A stretch of 64,000 bases of DNA from Marinobacter sp. HL-58 (GCF_001314605.1 NZ_LIHP01000001.1:62001-126000); one strand, 5' to 3'. Positions 19,491 to 29,115 are shown, numbered from the stretch's first letter. The notes: generated by a model from the sequence alone, not told the origin. Numbers and translations are program-made.

Positions 19491-20217
19491 CGGTATACAC
19501 CTGCTCCAGTGTCTGAATCTGTGGTTGCCACTCATCCAGCCACACCTTGATGTCGCGGGGAATTCTGGCCGCCTTGGGCCAGGGTACCGGATACTGTTCC
19601 GGCTGGAACATGGGGGCGAGGAGAGCAGCGGCAGCGAGATCGGCGCGGGAGAATCGATCGCCCACCAGGTAAGGTTTCTTGCGGTAGATATCGGCCAGTT
19701 CGGTCAGGTAGGCCTCCATGGTTTCCCGTGAGCGTTCCGAAGTCTTCTCGTTGATTTTCATCCAGTTGCGCATGATCTCATCGACACGGCTGAACGCCAG
19801 TTTCAGCAGAATCCGGTTGTAGAAGGGCGTGCCCGCCGCCAGCATGGGCACCACTACCTTGGGGCGCTGCAGGAAATGATGATAGGAGTAGCAGCGCACG
19901 GCAGGCCCCAGCTCGTCGTCCAGTCGCTGCTCCCAGGCCAGTGCAGCCTCGCGGTTTTCCGGGTCAGCTGGTGTCAGCGGGTTTTCGGGAAAGGTTTCAT
20001 CCAGGTAGTCGATGATCTCCTTCGACCCCTGAACCCGGTGACCGTCATGATCCAGGACCGGCACCGAGGATGCTCCGCCGGTGAGTGTGCGGATGGTTTT
20101 GACATGCTGACCGGGCAGCAAATTGATGGTTTCGTGGTTCAGCCCTTTGTAATCGAGTGCCCAGCGAACCTTTTCGCAGTAATGTGATATCGCAAACTGG
20201 TAGAGTTTGATGGCCAT
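19480..20217 (-). CDS. Glutathione S-transferase family protein
   Basis: The 245-residue protein has a thioredoxin-like N-terminal domain (YQFAISHYCEKVRWALDYKGL, with a possible active Cys near 13, then GASSVPVLDHDGHRVQGSKEI with the cis-Pro and glutathione-binding Ser region). An all-helical C-terminal domain follows, with the motif DRFSRADLAAAALLAP. The start is ATG 20217 (MAIKLYQF); the 22 upstream codons are not GST-like. The substrate is unknown. Its stop codon lies inside the end of the AraC regulator gene on the other strand. Confidence 0.85.
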   Translation of the reverse strand: MAIKLYQFAISHYCEKVRWALDYKGLNHETINLLPGQHVKTIRTLTGGASSVPVLDHDGHRVQGSKEIIDYLDETFPENPLTPADPENREAALAWEQRLDDELGPAVRCYSYHHFLQRPKVVVPMLAAGTPFYNRILLKLAFSRVDEIMRNWMKINEKTSERSRETMEAYLTELADIYRKKPYLVGDRFSRADLAAAALLAPMFQPEQYPVPWPKAARIPRDIKVWLDEWQPQIQTLEQVYTANR

Positions 20218-20357
20218 GGTGCAGTCGTCTCCGGCGTAATAATGGCCCAAGCGTAATGCTTTGAGGCAGGAAATGGTAACCACTGTGCATTAAAATCGGG
20301 GCTACCCGACATTAACTGCTGTAATGGCAACAAACCTAAAGGAACAGGAAACCGACA

Positions 20358-21107
20358 ATGAATGGATTCGCCCGCACCATTGTGCCCGCTTTGGCTATTC
20401 TCGCGCTGATAGCCGGCTGCTCGTCAACCGCCGGCAGCAAGGATAATACCGACGCAGACAGTCCGGCCCCGGGGGCCATAGACTTGCCGTTCACCGCTGC
20501 GGGAAACGAACCATTCTGGCGAGCTACGGTTGAACAGGAACAGTTGGTGCTTGAGCGCATGGGGGAAAGCCCTGTCGAGCTGCGTTATAAAACCACCCAC
20601 AGCGATGCAACAGGCCGTACTTTTAGGGCCGAGGCTGATGGTCTGCAGGTGACCCTGGCGGCAGCCCATCAGCTGTGTATTGATTCGATGACCGGTATGC
20701 CCCATCCCAATCAGGTTCGTCTGAACGTCAATGGAGAAGAATTCCGGGGCTGCGGTGGAGACCCGGAGCAGCTGCTGCGGGGTTCGGAATGGACCGTCGA
20801 GTACATTGACGGGGCCGGTGTTATGGACGACTCCCGCATTACCATCGATTTCCTGGCGCAGCAGCGGGCAGCGGGGCATGCCTCCTGCAATCAGTTCAGC
20901 GGCGGCTGGAAACTCACCGGCGAAGGCCTGGGCTTTTCCCGTTTGATTACCACCAAGAAAGCCTGTGCCCCGGCATTAATGGACCAGGAAAGCCGTTTCC
21001 TGGCATTGCTCTCAGACACCGCGCGGTTCGAGATCGGCAAGCAGGGTGAGCTACGGCTGATATCCCGGGATGGCCGGGTGATTACGGCATTTCAGTCCAC
21101 TGAGTGA
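20358..21107 (+). CDS. META domain lipoprotein
   Basis: The 249-residue protein has a lipoprotein signal with lipobox LIAGC (Cys at 21). It appears to hold two domains: residues about 45-135 (FTAAGNEPFWRATVEQEQLVLE) resemble the COG3650-type lipoprotein domain, and residues about 140-245 form a META/HslJ-like domain (GSEWTVEYIDGAGV, GHASCNQFSGGW, TTKKACAPALM). META proteins are linked to heat and novobiocin resistance in E. coli, but the mechanism is not known. An AGGAA ribosome site precedes the start. The end overlaps the convergent solute-binding gene by 26 bases. Confidence 0.82.
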   Translation: MNGFARTIVPALAILALIAGCSSTAGSKDNTDADSPAPGAIDLPFTAAGNEPFWRATVEQEQLVLERMGESPVELRYKTTHSDATGRTFRAEADGLQVTLAAAHQLCIDSMTGMPHPNQVRLNVNGEEFRGCGGDPEQLLRGSEWTVEYIDGAGVMDDSRITIDFLAQQRAAGHASCNQFSGGWKLTGEGLGFSRLITTKKACAPALMDQESRFLALLSDTARFEIGKQGELRLISRDGRVITAFQSTE

Positions 21108-21939
21108 GCCCGTAGTTATCCAGAATCTTCTGGAGCCTGCCGTCGGCAAGCCGTTGGCGTGTTCCTTCTGAAAGCAGCTCCGCCAGCTTTCCCGCATCCT
21201 CCCGGGCGGGGGAGAAAGCGACAAAGGCATCGGATTCGCTGACCAGCCCCGCCTGCCGGGGCCGGGAGGTCAGCCCCCGTTTGCTCCCCGCCCACCAGGC
21301 CATGACATAGGTATCCTCAACAAAGATGTCCGTACGATCCTGCTCCAATAGTTCGATCGCCCGGTTCAACGGTGAAGGCCCTGAAATTACCCAGATTTTC
21401 TCCTGATCGGTCAGGTTCTGCTCGATATAACGATCCAGTTCGCGGGTATACGAGTAACCGTTGATCACCAGCAGTTGCTGGCCCTGGAGTGATTCAAGGC
21501 CATCGTAGGCCCAGCTGTTGTCCGGGTGGGTATACAGCGCAATGGTCGAGTGGCCCTGGGGCACCTCCGGGAAGACGAAATCCGGGGCATCGGTTCTGAA
21601 GGCGCCGACAACCGCATCCAACTGGCCTTCACGGGTCATCTGCAGGGCTCTTGCCCAGCTGACGTTGATGTACTTCACCGCGTAACCGGCCTCGGCGAGG
21701 ATTTCCCGGGCAAGGTCCACCATGTATCCCTCGTGATCAGCGCCGGCTTCACAGTTGTGCGGGCACCAGGGATCCGCGGCTATAACGATGGTATCGGGTT
21801 CGCTGTGGCTATCGATAATGCTTGCGGAGGGCTGGGTGCCGCCGGTAGTTTCCGCAACCGCGGTGGCCGTGTCGCTGTCTGGTGGGGAGCAGCTGGAAAA
21901 GACCAGTACTACAAGCAAAATGCAGATGAGTCGGGACAT
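21082..21939 (-). CDS. Lipid-anchored amino-acid-type solute-binding protein
   Basis: The protein (285 residues from ATG 21939) has a lipoprotein signal (VVLVFSSC) followed by an SBP_bac_3 periplasmic-binding fold: IVIAADPWCPHNCEAG, GYMVDLAREILAEAGY, WARALQMTREGQLDAVVG. No permease or ATPase gene is adjacent, so it may work with a distant transporter or as a sensor partner. A GTG at 21957 is an alternative start; neither start has a strong ribosome site. The 3' end overlaps the convergent META lipoprotein gene. Confidence 0.8.
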   Translation of the reverse strand: MSRLICILLVVLVFSSCSPPDSDTATAVAETTGGTQPSASIIDSHSEPDTIVIAADPWCPHNCEAGADHEGYMVDLAREILAEAGYAVKYINVSWARALQMTREGQLDAVVGAFRTDAPDFVFPEVPQGHSTIALYTHPDNSWAYDGLESLQGQQLLVINGYSYTRELDRYIEQNLTDQEKIWVISGPSPLNRAIELLEQDRTDIFVEDTYVMAWWAGSKRGLTSRPRQAGLVSESDAFVAFSPAREDAGKLAELLSEGTRQRLADGRLQKILDNYGLTQWTEMP

Positions 21940-22121
21940 GATGGTTGTCCGGGGCACCGCGGGCTGCGGCTACAGCTTAATCATAGCGCCAGGGCCATGA
22001 ACTTGCCATCTGCTTGTATCAGTGCGCCATCCCGTGACATGGCGGCTGATTGAGGCCTGTTGTCAACGAACTGAAGCAATTGGGCGGTAGCTTGAAGGGT
22101 TGTCTGAGCCCGGAGATTGTC

Positions 22122-23222
22122 ATGACCGAATTGCGAGATCTAACCCGACATTCCGCTATCCCGTCGGAGCAATCCCGGCGCAATAGCCGCCAGCGGAATC
22201 TGCTGCGAACGTTTTTGCCGGAGATGGTCCGGCTGGAGCGGCTGCTGGCGGAAGCGCCCGATAGGGTGTCCGTTGACACCCTTGCGCGGGTTACCCTGAA
22301 AGAGCTGGATCTTCCGCTCTACCGGGTTGATCTTGGCAGCGATGCCCCCGACGCTCCGGTGGTTTTGCTGGTTGGTGGTGTCCACGGGCTCGAGCGGATT
22401 GGCAGCGAGGTGATCATGGCCTGGCTGAGCAACCTCCTTGCCAGGATTTCCTGGGATGTGCATCTTCAGGACCTGCTTGCGAAAGTTCATATTACCCTTC
22501 TGCCCATCGTCAATCCCGGGGGCATGTACCTGAATCAGAGAAGCAATCCCAACGGAGTGGATCTGATGCGGAATGCGCCCATAACGGCCCAGGACCGCAG
22601 CACCTTTCTGCTGGGCGGGCAGCGGTTTTCACCGCGTCTGCCATGGTTCATCGGTGATCCGGAGCAGGGGATGGAGGCGGAGAACCGGGCACTCGAGGCA
22701 GTGATTTCAGAGCTTTTGCCCGGTCGGCCTTTCAGTGTGGCCCTGGATTGCCATTCCGGTTTCGGCTGGCAGGACCAGATCTGGTTTCCCTATGCCTATC
22801 GCCGCCGGCCCATGAGGCGGATTGCGTCGGTCATGGCCCTGAAACTGATCTGGGAGCAGGCCTGGCCACACCACCAGTACCGTTTTGAGCCCCAGTCCCG
22901 TCATTACCTGACCCACGGTGACCTGTGGGACTATTTCTACAAGAAGATAAACCGGAGCGGGGGTGGCACCTTCATACCTCTTACCCTGGAGCTGGGTTCC
23001 TGGCGCTGGGTCAGGAAGCGCCCCAGGCAGTTGCTGCGCCTGGACGGCTTTTTCAATCCCCTGGTGCCTCATCGTCATCGCAGGGTGCTGAGAAGTCATA
23101 TGGCTTTTATCGATTTTCTGGTCAGTGCCGCTGCCAGCCATGAAAACTGGTTGCCGGGGGGCAGCGAGGAGTCCATGCTTAAGGAAGCCGCAATTGCCCA
23201 CTGGTACAGGGATCATCATTGA
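22122..23222 (+). CDS. M14-like zinc carboxypeptidase / DUF2817-type peptidase
   Basis: The 366-residue protein starts at ATG 22122, with GGAG 6 bases upstream. Zinc-site signatures of the M14 fold are present: GGVHGLERIGSE gives His88 and Glu91, DCHSGFGWQD gives His211, and TLELGSW gives a candidate catalytic Glu290. There is no signal peptide, so action on cytoplasmic peptides or amide bonds is likely; the substrate is unknown. An alpha/beta hydrolase gene follows with a 3-6 base junction, indicating a two-gene operon. Confidence 0.82.
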   Translation: MTELRDLTRHSAIPSEQSRRNSRQRNLLRTFLPEMVRLERLLAEAPDRVSVDTLARVTLKELDLPLYRVDLGSDAPDAPVVLLVGGVHGLERIGSEVIMAWLSNLLARISWDVHLQDLLAKVHITLLPIVNPGGMYLNQRSNPNGVDLMRNAPITAQDRSTFLLGGQRFSPRLPWFIGDPEQGMEAENRALEAVISELLPGRPFSVALDCHSGFGWQDQIWFPYAYRRRPMRRIASVMALKLIWEQAWPHHQYRFEPQSRHYLTHGDLWDYFYKKINRSGGGTFIPLTLELGSWRWVRKRPRQLLRLDGFFNPLVPHRHRRVLRSHMAFIDFLVSAAASHENWLPGGSEESMLKEAAIAHWYRDHH

Positions 23223-23224
23223 CG

Positions 23225-23959
23225 ATGCACTGGATTCTGTTGCGTGGACTTACCCGGGAGCAGGCACACTGGGGTGAGTTTCCACAATTGCTGGCAGATG
23301 CGTTTCCGGGGCAGAAGTTCCATCCGGTGGACCTGCCGGGTACGGGGGTACATTTCAATGACCCCTGCCCGGACAGTATTGGCGCCATCCGCGAGAAAGT
23401 CCGCCACAGCGTCCGACACATCCCCGGCCCCTACAGTCTGCTGGCGCTTTCCATGGGTGGAATGGTGGCGCTGGACTGGGCCCAGCATGCGGCGGAGGGA
23501 GAAATCCAGAACCTGGTGCTGATCAACACAAGTTCCGGCTTCAGTGCGCCCTGGCGCAGGATGAAACCGGGAGCCTGGCCCCGTATCGCTCGATTGTTGT
23601 CCCGCCGCGAACTGTTCCATCGTGAGGCCGATATCCTGCGGCTGAGTTGCAACGGGCCAGTCAGCCTGGACACCATGAAGCACTGGTACCGTATTCAGCG
23701 TCAGCGCCCGGTCAGTTTCAGGAATGCTTACGCCCAGTTGAAAGCGGCCGCCGCTTTCAGGCCGCAACCGGATCGACCAGTACCGGATGCCCTGTTGCTG
23801 GCCAGCAGGGGTGATCGCATTGTGCACTGGAAATGCAGTGAGGTGCTGGAGCAACGCTGGCAATGGACATTGAAAGTGCATCCCACAGCCGGCCATGATC
23901 TTCCCCTGGATGACCCGGAATGGATCGTTCGCCAGATGGAAAGCTGGTTGCCCCGGTGA
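23225..23959 (+). CDS. Alpha/beta hydrolase
   Basis: The protein (244 residues from ATG 23225) has an alpha/beta hydrolase layout: LLRGLTREQAHWGEF near the start, nucleophile elbow ALSMGG with Ser76, LLASRGDRIVHW holding a probable acid, and AGHDLPLDDPEW with the catalytic His. TTG 23219 is an alternative start and would overlap the upstream stop. It is coupled to the M14-like peptidase gene, so both may process one class of substrate. The exact ester or amide is unknown. Confidence 0.82.
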   Translation: MHWILLRGLTREQAHWGEFPQLLADAFPGQKFHPVDLPGTGVHFNDPCPDSIGAIREKVRHSVRHIPGPYSLLALSMGGMVALDWAQHAAEGEIQNLVLINTSSGFSAPWRRMKPGAWPRIARLLSRRELFHREADILRLSCNGPVSLDTMKHWYRIQRQRPVSFRNAYAQLKAAAAFRPQPDRPVPDALLLASRGDRIVHWKCSEVLEQRWQWTLKVHPTAGHDLPLDDPEWIVRQMESWLPR

Positions 23960-24034
23960 TCGCAGTTGCTTGACGCAACTGTTCTTCCGCGTCAGTCTCC
24001 TATACGCTTTATCACTGTTTACCCAGGATGATGT

Positions 24035-24667
24035 ATGGAGCCACTGACAATGAAAATATTCGAGACCAAGACCGCCCCGAATCCTCGCCGGGTGCGCATG
24101 TTTATGTCGGAAAAGGGGCTGCTGGACAAGGCAGAGTTTATCGAGATCGACCTTCTGAAAGGCGAGAACCTGACGCCGGAATACACCGCCAAAAACCCGA
24201 TGAAGAAAGTCCCGGTGATGGAGCTTGACGACGGCACCTGCATCGCTGAAACCATGGCCATCTGTCGCTATTTCGAGGAAAGCTACCCGGATACGCCGAC
24301 TCTGCTCGGGGACACGCCGCTCGAGAAGGCCCTGGTAGAACAGTGGCTGCGCTGGATCGAGTTCTCCTTTTTCATGCCCACCGGCATGTGTTTCCAGCAT
24401 ACCAGCGGCTACTTCAAGGACCGCATGAATCCGATCAAGGAATGGGGGGAAGAGTGCCGTACCACCGTGGAAAAGTTCATGCACTTCCTCGACAAGCAGC
24501 TCGAGGGCAAGGAATACATCTGCTGTGACCGCTTTACTGCCGCTGACATCAACGCGTTTACCACCGTGGCCTTTGCCCGGGTTGTGGACATCCGCATCAA
24601 GCCTGAGCAGACCAACCTCCAGGCCTGGTATGATCGCATCAAGCAGCGCCCCTCCGCCCAGGTTTAA
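24035..24667 (+). CDS. Glutathione S-transferase family protein
   Basis: The 210-residue protein has the GST thioredoxin-like half (FETKTAPNPRRVRMFMSEKG, KKVPVMELDDGTCIAETMAICRY with the cis-Pro) and a helical C-terminal half with DRFTAADINAFTTV. It differs clearly from the other GST in this window. AGGA lies 6 bases before ATG 24035; a second ATG at 24050 (MKIFETK) also has a GGAG in range. It stands alone between a hydrolase gene and a convergent diguanylate cyclase gene. Confidence 0.88.
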   Translation: MEPLTMKIFETKTAPNPRRVRMFMSEKGLLDKAEFIEIDLLKGENLTPEYTAKNPMKKVPVMELDDGTCIAETMAICRYFEESYPDTPTLLGDTPLEKALVEQWLRWIEFSFFMPTGMCFQHTSGYFKDRMNPIKEWGEECRTTVEKFMHFLDKQLEGKEYICCDRFTAADINAFTTVAFARVVDIRIKPEQTNLQAWYDRIKQRPSAQV

Positions 24668-24691
24668 CTGGCGGAGCGGGATCGGTCGCAG

Positions 24692-25813
24692 TCACTGAGC
24701 GGCCACTTCCACCCGATTACGCCCTCTGTGCTTGGCCTGGTAGAGGGCTTCATCGGAACGCTTTGTGATTGCTTCAATGGTGTCGCCCTGCTGAAAACTG
24801 GCCACACCCAGGCTGATTGTCTGATGGATGTGGTGATTTCCGGCTGCAATGGCGGAGTCAGCCATTGCAGCCCGGAGCTTTTCTGCAACCTGCAGGGCGC
24901 CCCGGCTGTCGGTGTCTGGCAGCAAAACCAGCAGTTCCTCACCGCCCCACCGGCAGAGGATATCCTGGCGCCTCAGGGCATTTCCCAGCCTCCTGGCAGT
25001 CTCCTGGAGCACCATGTCCCCGATACCATGGCCATAGGTATCGTTTACCTTCTTGAACAGGTCCAGGTCTCCGAGGATCAGGCTGAACGGTGTGCCGGCC
25101 CGCTGGGCGTGGTCCAGTTCGTGATTCAGCAAGGGCCAGATGGCCCGGCGGTTGAGCAGCCCGGTCAGCTGGTCTGTCGATGCCATTTCCCCGAGCCGCT
25201 GGCGGGCTTCAAATTCGCTGGCGAGAATCCTCCGCAGGGCTTCCATCACGATCATGCCAATCAGCATCATCATCAGTGGGTCGAAGAACAGCGGCAGGAT
25301 AGCGGTAAAGGAAATGCCCAGGAAAACCACCGCCGCGGCGAATACTGACAGGGGCAAGAGAAAAAGCAGCGCCCATTCCCGGATTCCCCGCACCGCCAGT
25401 ACCGAAACCCCGAAGAAACTGATCACCAGGCCATTGCTGATCTGATAGAGTCCCGAAATCGTGTTCTGCTGGTATAGCAGCAGCATGGACAGGATCATGG
25501 CCATGACTGAGAGCCCCATTAACCGCAGAAAATACCGGCTGGGCCAGCGGCAGCGACCTGAATAGTGCGTCAGCAGTGTGAGGGATGACATCAGAATGAC
25601 AGGGAGTCGTAAAAGGAACTCAGTTGCGAAGAATTCGGAACTGTGGATATTACGCAACGGATGGGAGAACTGGTAGATGACCACGGTAATCAGCAACAGC
25701 CAGGCCGCCACCAAAGCAACCTTGTCTTCCAGCGCCTGCAGGTGGGCCTCATAGGCCGGAAGCCACTTTTCCGGTATCGCTGGCCCTGACAGTCGCATAC
25801 TCGAACTACTCAT
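24692..25813 (-). CDS. Membrane diguanylate cyclase (GGDEF)
   Basis: The protein (373 residues from ATG 25813) has about five or six N-terminal hydrophobic segments followed by a GGDEF domain. The active-site signature is GGEEL, which is catalytically competent, and the product-inhibition site RxxD (RRQD) lies exactly five residues before it. Other landmarks are DQLTGLLNRRA, LGDLDLFKKVNDTYGHGIGD and ISLGVASFQ. It should make c-di-GMP at the inner membrane in response to an unknown signal. The start is uncertain: MSSSSMRL lacks a good ribosome site, and MRLSG at 25798 or the longer frame to 25867 are possible. Confidence 0.88.
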   Translation of the reverse strand: MSSSSMRLSGPAIPEKWLPAYEAHLQALEDKVALVAAWLLLITVVIYQFSHPLRNIHSSEFFATEFLLRLPVILMSSLTLLTHYSGRCRWPSRYFLRLMGLSVMAMILSMLLLYQQNTISGLYQISNGLVISFFGVSVLAVRGIREWALLFLLPLSVFAAAVVFLGISFTAILPLFFDPLMMMLIGMIVMEALRRILASEFEARQRLGEMASTDQLTGLLNRRAIWPLLNHELDHAQRAGTPFSLILGDLDLFKKVNDTYGHGIGDMVLQETARRLGNALRRQDILCRWGGEELLVLLPDTDSRGALQVAEKLRAAMADSAIAAGNHHIHQTISLGVASFQQGDTIEAITKRSDEALYQAKHRGRNRVEVAAQ

Positions 25814-26016
25814 CAGATTGTTGAATAATCTCTCATGAATCTTTACGGAACCATATGCACAAAGCAATGAATTAAAGTGCGTACCTACATGGGGGGGCAG
25901 TTGAGCAACGGGACTGCCATTGGTGGTAGAGAGACGCTCTCTGGCGCGCTAGACTGGGCGCCATCTTCCCCGATTTCCGGCGGTTTTTCATTTCAGGAAC
26001 AGGCGATTGGCCCACT

Positions 26017-26631
26017 ATGACAGAGTCCCGGCAATTACAGTGTGCCCTCGAGGCAATCGACAAGGCTAATCAGGCAGACCCCAACGTTGAGCGGTTTGGT
26101 GAGGATCTTCTGCCCAAGGAATATGCCTATAGCCTGCATATGACCCGCTGGCTGCACGAACTTGAGCCCGAACCCTCTGAACGCATGCAGATCGCCTGCC
26201 GTGCCCAGCACATCGAACGCTGGACCATGCCCCGCAGCGATTTCCCCGAAGGGCGCAAGGCCTATTACGAGTGGCGCCAGGCCTGTGGCCGCATGCATGG
26301 CCGCCGGGCGGCGGAGATCATGGCCGGATGCGGTTATCCGCAATCGGAATGCGACCGGGTGGAAACCATTCTGACCAAGCGGGAATTGCGGAAGGATGAA
26401 GATACCCAGTTGCTGGAAGATGTGGCCTGCATGGTATTCCTGGAGCGTTACTTTGCGGATTTCTATGAACAGAAGGCCGATTATGACCGGGACAAATGGC
26501 TGCGTATCGTGCGCCGGACCTGGGGCAAGATGTCGCCGCGAGGGCATCAGGCGGCTCTGAAGCTGGCAGAAGGGATGCCAGCGCATTTGCTGGCGCTGCT
26601 GCAGGAGGCCCTGGCTGAGCCTGAGGGCTAA
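26017..26631 (+). CDS. DUF4202 family protein
   Basis: The 204-residue soluble protein resembles the DUF4202 family: ALEAIDKANQADPNVE, followed by LHMTRWLHELEPEPSERMQIACRAQHIERW, where conserved histidines suggest an HD-like helical metal site. The biochemical role is unknown. It has no signal peptide or membrane segment. It stands alone on the plus strand and converges with trpC, with palindromic element B between them. Confidence 0.75.
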   Translation: MTESRQLQCALEAIDKANQADPNVERFGEDLLPKEYAYSLHMTRWLHELEPEPSERMQIACRAQHIERWTMPRSDFPEGRKAYYEWRQACGRMHGRRAAEIMAGCGYPQSECDRVETILTKRELRKDEDTQLLEDVACMVFLERYFADFYEQKADYDRDKWLRIVRRTWGKMSPRGHQAALKLAEGMPAHLLALLQEALAEPEG

Positions 26632-26641
26632 TTTGGTGCGG

Positions 26642-26753
26642 GCACGTCGGCAGGATCAGGGTTTCAAAATACGCTGTAAATACGTCCCTGTACGCTTGGG
26701 CTCCGCCATCCATGGCTCCGCACAATTTTGAAACCCTGATCCCGCCGCCGTGC
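26642..26753. repeat. Palindromic element B, between the DUF4202 gene and trpC
   Basis: The arms 26642-26670 and 26725-26753 pair over 27 of 29 positions, around a 54-base core containing TGTAAATACGTCCCTGTACG and the inner hairpin GCCA-TCCA-TGGC. It lies between two convergent genes, where a bidirectional terminator would be useful, but no flanking T-run is seen. The arms are unrelated to those of the other copies except for the proximal CAAAA. Confidence 0.88.
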
Positions 26754-26785
26754 TCGGGCCGCGGGGGAATCCTCTCACGGGTCAG

Positions 26786-27607
26786 TCACTGCTCGGGAAA
26801 GAACAGCTCTTGAAGTTTCTTGCCAGGTTCTTCCGCCCGCATAAACGACTCGCCCACCAGAAACCCGTAAATGCCTCGGTCAGTCATAATCTCCACATCA
26901 GCCCGGGTCATAATGCCGCTTTCGGTGATGGTCAGGCGGTCAGCAGATATCCGTTCGTGCAGATCGAAAGTGGTGTCCAGTGACACCTCGAATGTGTGCA
27001 GGTTACGGTTGTTGATGCCCACCAGGGGGGTCTTCAGCGTCAGTGCATCGGTCAGTTCCTCGCCGTCGTGTACTTCCACCAGCACGTCCAGACCTATCTC
27101 GTGGGCAATGCCTTCCAGTTCCTGCATCTGGTCTTTGGTCAGGCAGGCGGCGATCAGCAGGATGCAGTCCGCACCGATGGCCCGGCTCTCATAGACCTGA
27201 TAGGGCGCAACCATGAAGTCCTTGCGGATGACCGGCAGGCTGCAGGCAGCCCGGGCGGCTTTGAGATAGTCCTCGTGGCCCTGGAAGAAGTCTCTGTCGG
27301 TGAGCACCGACAAACAGGCGGCACCGCCTTTTTCGTAACTCTCGGCAATGGCTTCGGGCACAAAAGGGTCGCGAAGGATGCCCTTGCTGGGGGAGGCTTT
27401 TTTGATCTCGGCAATGACTGCCGGTACCCGCTGTTCGATTCGGGTACGCAGGGCGTTGGCAAAGCCTCTGGCTGCGGGCTGGTCGCCCGCCATGGCTTTC
27501 AGGTCTGCAATTGAAACCTTGCGTTTGCGCTCGTCGATTTCCTCCCACTTCCGGTCAACAATCTTTCGTAGAATGGTGGGTGTCTTGTCCAAATGTCTGT
27601 CAGTCAT
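26786..27607 (-). CDS. trpC: Indole-3-glycerol-phosphate synthase
   Basis: TrpC closes the indole ring in tryptophan synthesis. The 273-residue monofunctional enzyme (no fused TrpF) shows the catalytic region [13 protein letters not shown], the [12 protein letters not shown] and VIRKDFMV strands, [13 protein letters not shown] and the phosphate-binding TESGI. The start is ATG 27607 (MTDRHLDK). The open frame runs 43 codons further upstream, but only by reading through palindromic element C. It is the last gene of trpE-trpG-trpD-trpC on the minus strand. Confidence 0.96.
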   Translation of the reverse strand: MTDRHLDKTPTILRKIVDRKWEEIDERKRKVSIADLKAMAGDQPAARGFANALRTRIEQRVPAVIAEIKKASPSKGILRDPFVPEAIAESYEKGGAACLSVLTDRDFFQGHEDYLKAARAACSLPVIRKDFMVAPYQVYESRAIGADCILLIAACLTKDQMQELEGIAHEIGLDVLVEVHDGEELTDALTLKTPLVGINNRNLHTFEVSLDTTFDLHERISADRLTITESGIMTRADVEIMTDRGIYGFLVGESFMRAEEPGKKLQELFFPEQ

Positions 27608-27627
27608 ATCTTTTGACTCTGGTGCCA

Positions 27628-27738
27628 GAGTGGTCGGGGCATCACCTGCCAAAACACGCCCGTAAATACGTCCCTGTAGGGCTCGGTCGCGCCATCCCTG
27701 GCGCTCCACGGTTTTGTCAGGTGATACCCCGACCACTC
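27628..27738. repeat. Palindromic element C, between trpD and trpC
   Basis: The arms 27628-27655 and 27711-27738 pair over 26 of 28 bases around a 55-base core. The core differs from element A at only a couple of positions and has the inner hairpin GCGCCA-TCCC-TGGCGC. The arm sequence is unrelated to that of A apart from the proximal AAAAC. It sits in the trpD-trpC intergenic region and would be transcribed within the operon. Confidence 0.9.
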
Positions 27739-27774
27739 ACCAAATTATAGAGTTGCCTTCCGGGATATCGGCGG

Positions 27775-28803
27775 TTAAAAACACTGTGAAAAATCGGCCA
27801 GCTCGGACATTTTGCCCGCTGCGAGACCGGAGCCCATGGCATCGAGTGCCATCTCGACGCCTTCGGTTGGAGTCCTGGCGAGCCCGGCCACATAGATTGC
27901 CGCACCGGCATTCAGTGCGATCAGATCACGGGCTTTCTCGGCCATCTCGTCGTGACCCCGGCCGAAGGCGGCACGGATCAGCTTGAGGGAATCTTCAGCA
28001 GTGTCCACGGTCAGTCCCGTGAGAGCCTGGCTCTTGATGCCCAGATCTTCCGGGGTAATGTCGTATTCGGTAACTTTTCCGTCTTTAAGCTCCGCCACGT
28101 GGGTGGGGCTGGCAAGGCTGATTTCGTCCAGGCCGTCCTTCGAGTGCACAACCATGATGTGTTCGGCGCCCAGGCGGTGAAGAACCTCTGCCATGGGGCG
28201 GCAAAGTTCCTTGGTAAATACGCCCACCAACTGCCGCTTGACGCCGGCGGGGTTGGTCATGGGGCCGAGGATATTGAAAATGGTGCGGCAACCCAGTTCC
28301 TTGCGCGGGCCGATGGCGTGTTTCATGGCGCCATGGTGGGCCGGGGCAAACATGAAGCCGACGCCAATCTGCTCCACGCAACGGGCCACTTCTTCCGGGG
28401 TCATCTGCAGGTTGATGCCGAGGTTCTCCAGCAGGTCAGCGCTGCCGCTTTTGGACGACACGGCACGGTTGCCATGCTTGGCCACGAAGCCGCCGGCTGC
28501 GGCCACTACAAACGAGGCGGCGGTGGACACGTTGAACAGGTTGGCGCCATCACCCCCGGTACCGACGATGTCCACCAGCGGGTCGGCGTTGACGGTTACC
28601 CGGGTCGCCAGCTCCCGCATGACTTCGGTAGCACCGGTAATTTCGTCGATGGTCTCACTCTTCAGCCGCAGGCCCATCAGAAAAGCCCCGATCTGCGCAT
28701 CGGTGGCTTCGCCTTTCATGACGATGCGCATGACGTCCTTCATTTCCTCGGTGGACAGGTCCAGGTTGGAGGCAATGCGGTTCAGTGCTTCTTTCATGTC
28801 CAT
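27775..28803 (-). CDS. trpD: Anthranilate phosphoribosyltransferase
   Basis: TrpD transfers phosphoribose to anthranilate. The 342-residue enzyme carries the PRPP-binding [18 protein letters not shown], the anthranilate-contact region [18 protein letters not shown] and a metal-binding region near [10 protein letters not shown]. The start is ATG 28803 ([11 protein letters not shown]), with AGAGG 7 bases upstream. A longer frame reaches 29010 by passing through palindromic element D and is probably not translated. Confidence 0.96.
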   Translation of the reverse strand: MDMKEALNRIASNLDLSTEEMKDVMRIVMKGEATDAQIGAFLMGLRLKSETIDEITGATEVMRELATRVTVNADPLVDIVGTGGDGANLFNVSTAASFVVAAAGGFVAKHGNRAVSSKSGSADLLENLGINLQMTPEEVARCVEQIGVGFMFAPAHHGAMKHAIGPRKELGCRTIFNILGPMTNPAGVKRQLVGVFTKELCRPMAEVLHRLGAEHIMVVHSKDGLDEISLASPTHVAELKDGKVTEYDITPEDLGIKSQALTGLTVDTAEDSLKLIRAAFGRGHDEMAEKARDLIALNAGAAIYVAGLARTPTEGVEMALDAMGSGLAAGKMSELADFSQCF

Positions 28804-28904
28804 TGTCGGGCCTCTTCGGTCGATCTGTTTTTTTGCTAGCTTAGCAAGTTTCTGTCTGGTGTAGGGCCTGTTGTTGGGCTGGCCCTCTGGCTGGGAGTTT
28901 GGTC

Positions 28905-29011
28905 GATGGCTGGGGTGCCCCCTTCCAAAACACGCTGTGAATACGTCCCTGTACGCTCGGCTCCGCCATCCATGGCTCCGCACGGTTTTGGAAGGGGGCA
29001 CCCCAGCCATC
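28905..29011. repeat. Palindromic element D, between trpG and trpD
   Basis: The arms 28905-28931 and 28985-29011 are perfect 27-base reverse complements around a 53-base core with GTGAATACGTCCCTGTACG and the inner hairpin GCCA-TCCA-TGGC. Its core groups with B and E. Together with element E it fills most of the 464-base trpD-trpG gap (28804-29267); the remaining sequence there shows no ORF or promoter I can support. Confidence 0.9.
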
Positions 29012-29115
29012 TCCCTTTGAGCCTTGGTGAGGGCTTATTCAATAATCAGTTCCCCTCAATTTTTCTTTGCCGTTCAATACTTGAGCGGAGAAGACGTTGG
29101 AACAACCTGCTCAGA

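Noticed and set aside
23216..24484. 422-codon open frame antisense to the hydrolase and GST genes
   Set aside because: It is a codon-bias shadow over two convincing genes and an intergenic region.
27608..27736. N-terminal extension of trpC through palindrome C
   Set aside because: TrpC proteins begin near MTDRHLDK, and the extension is repeat-derived.
28804..29010. N-terminal extension of trpD through palindrome D
   Set aside because: ATG 28803 has AGAGG at good spacing, and TrpD normally starts there.
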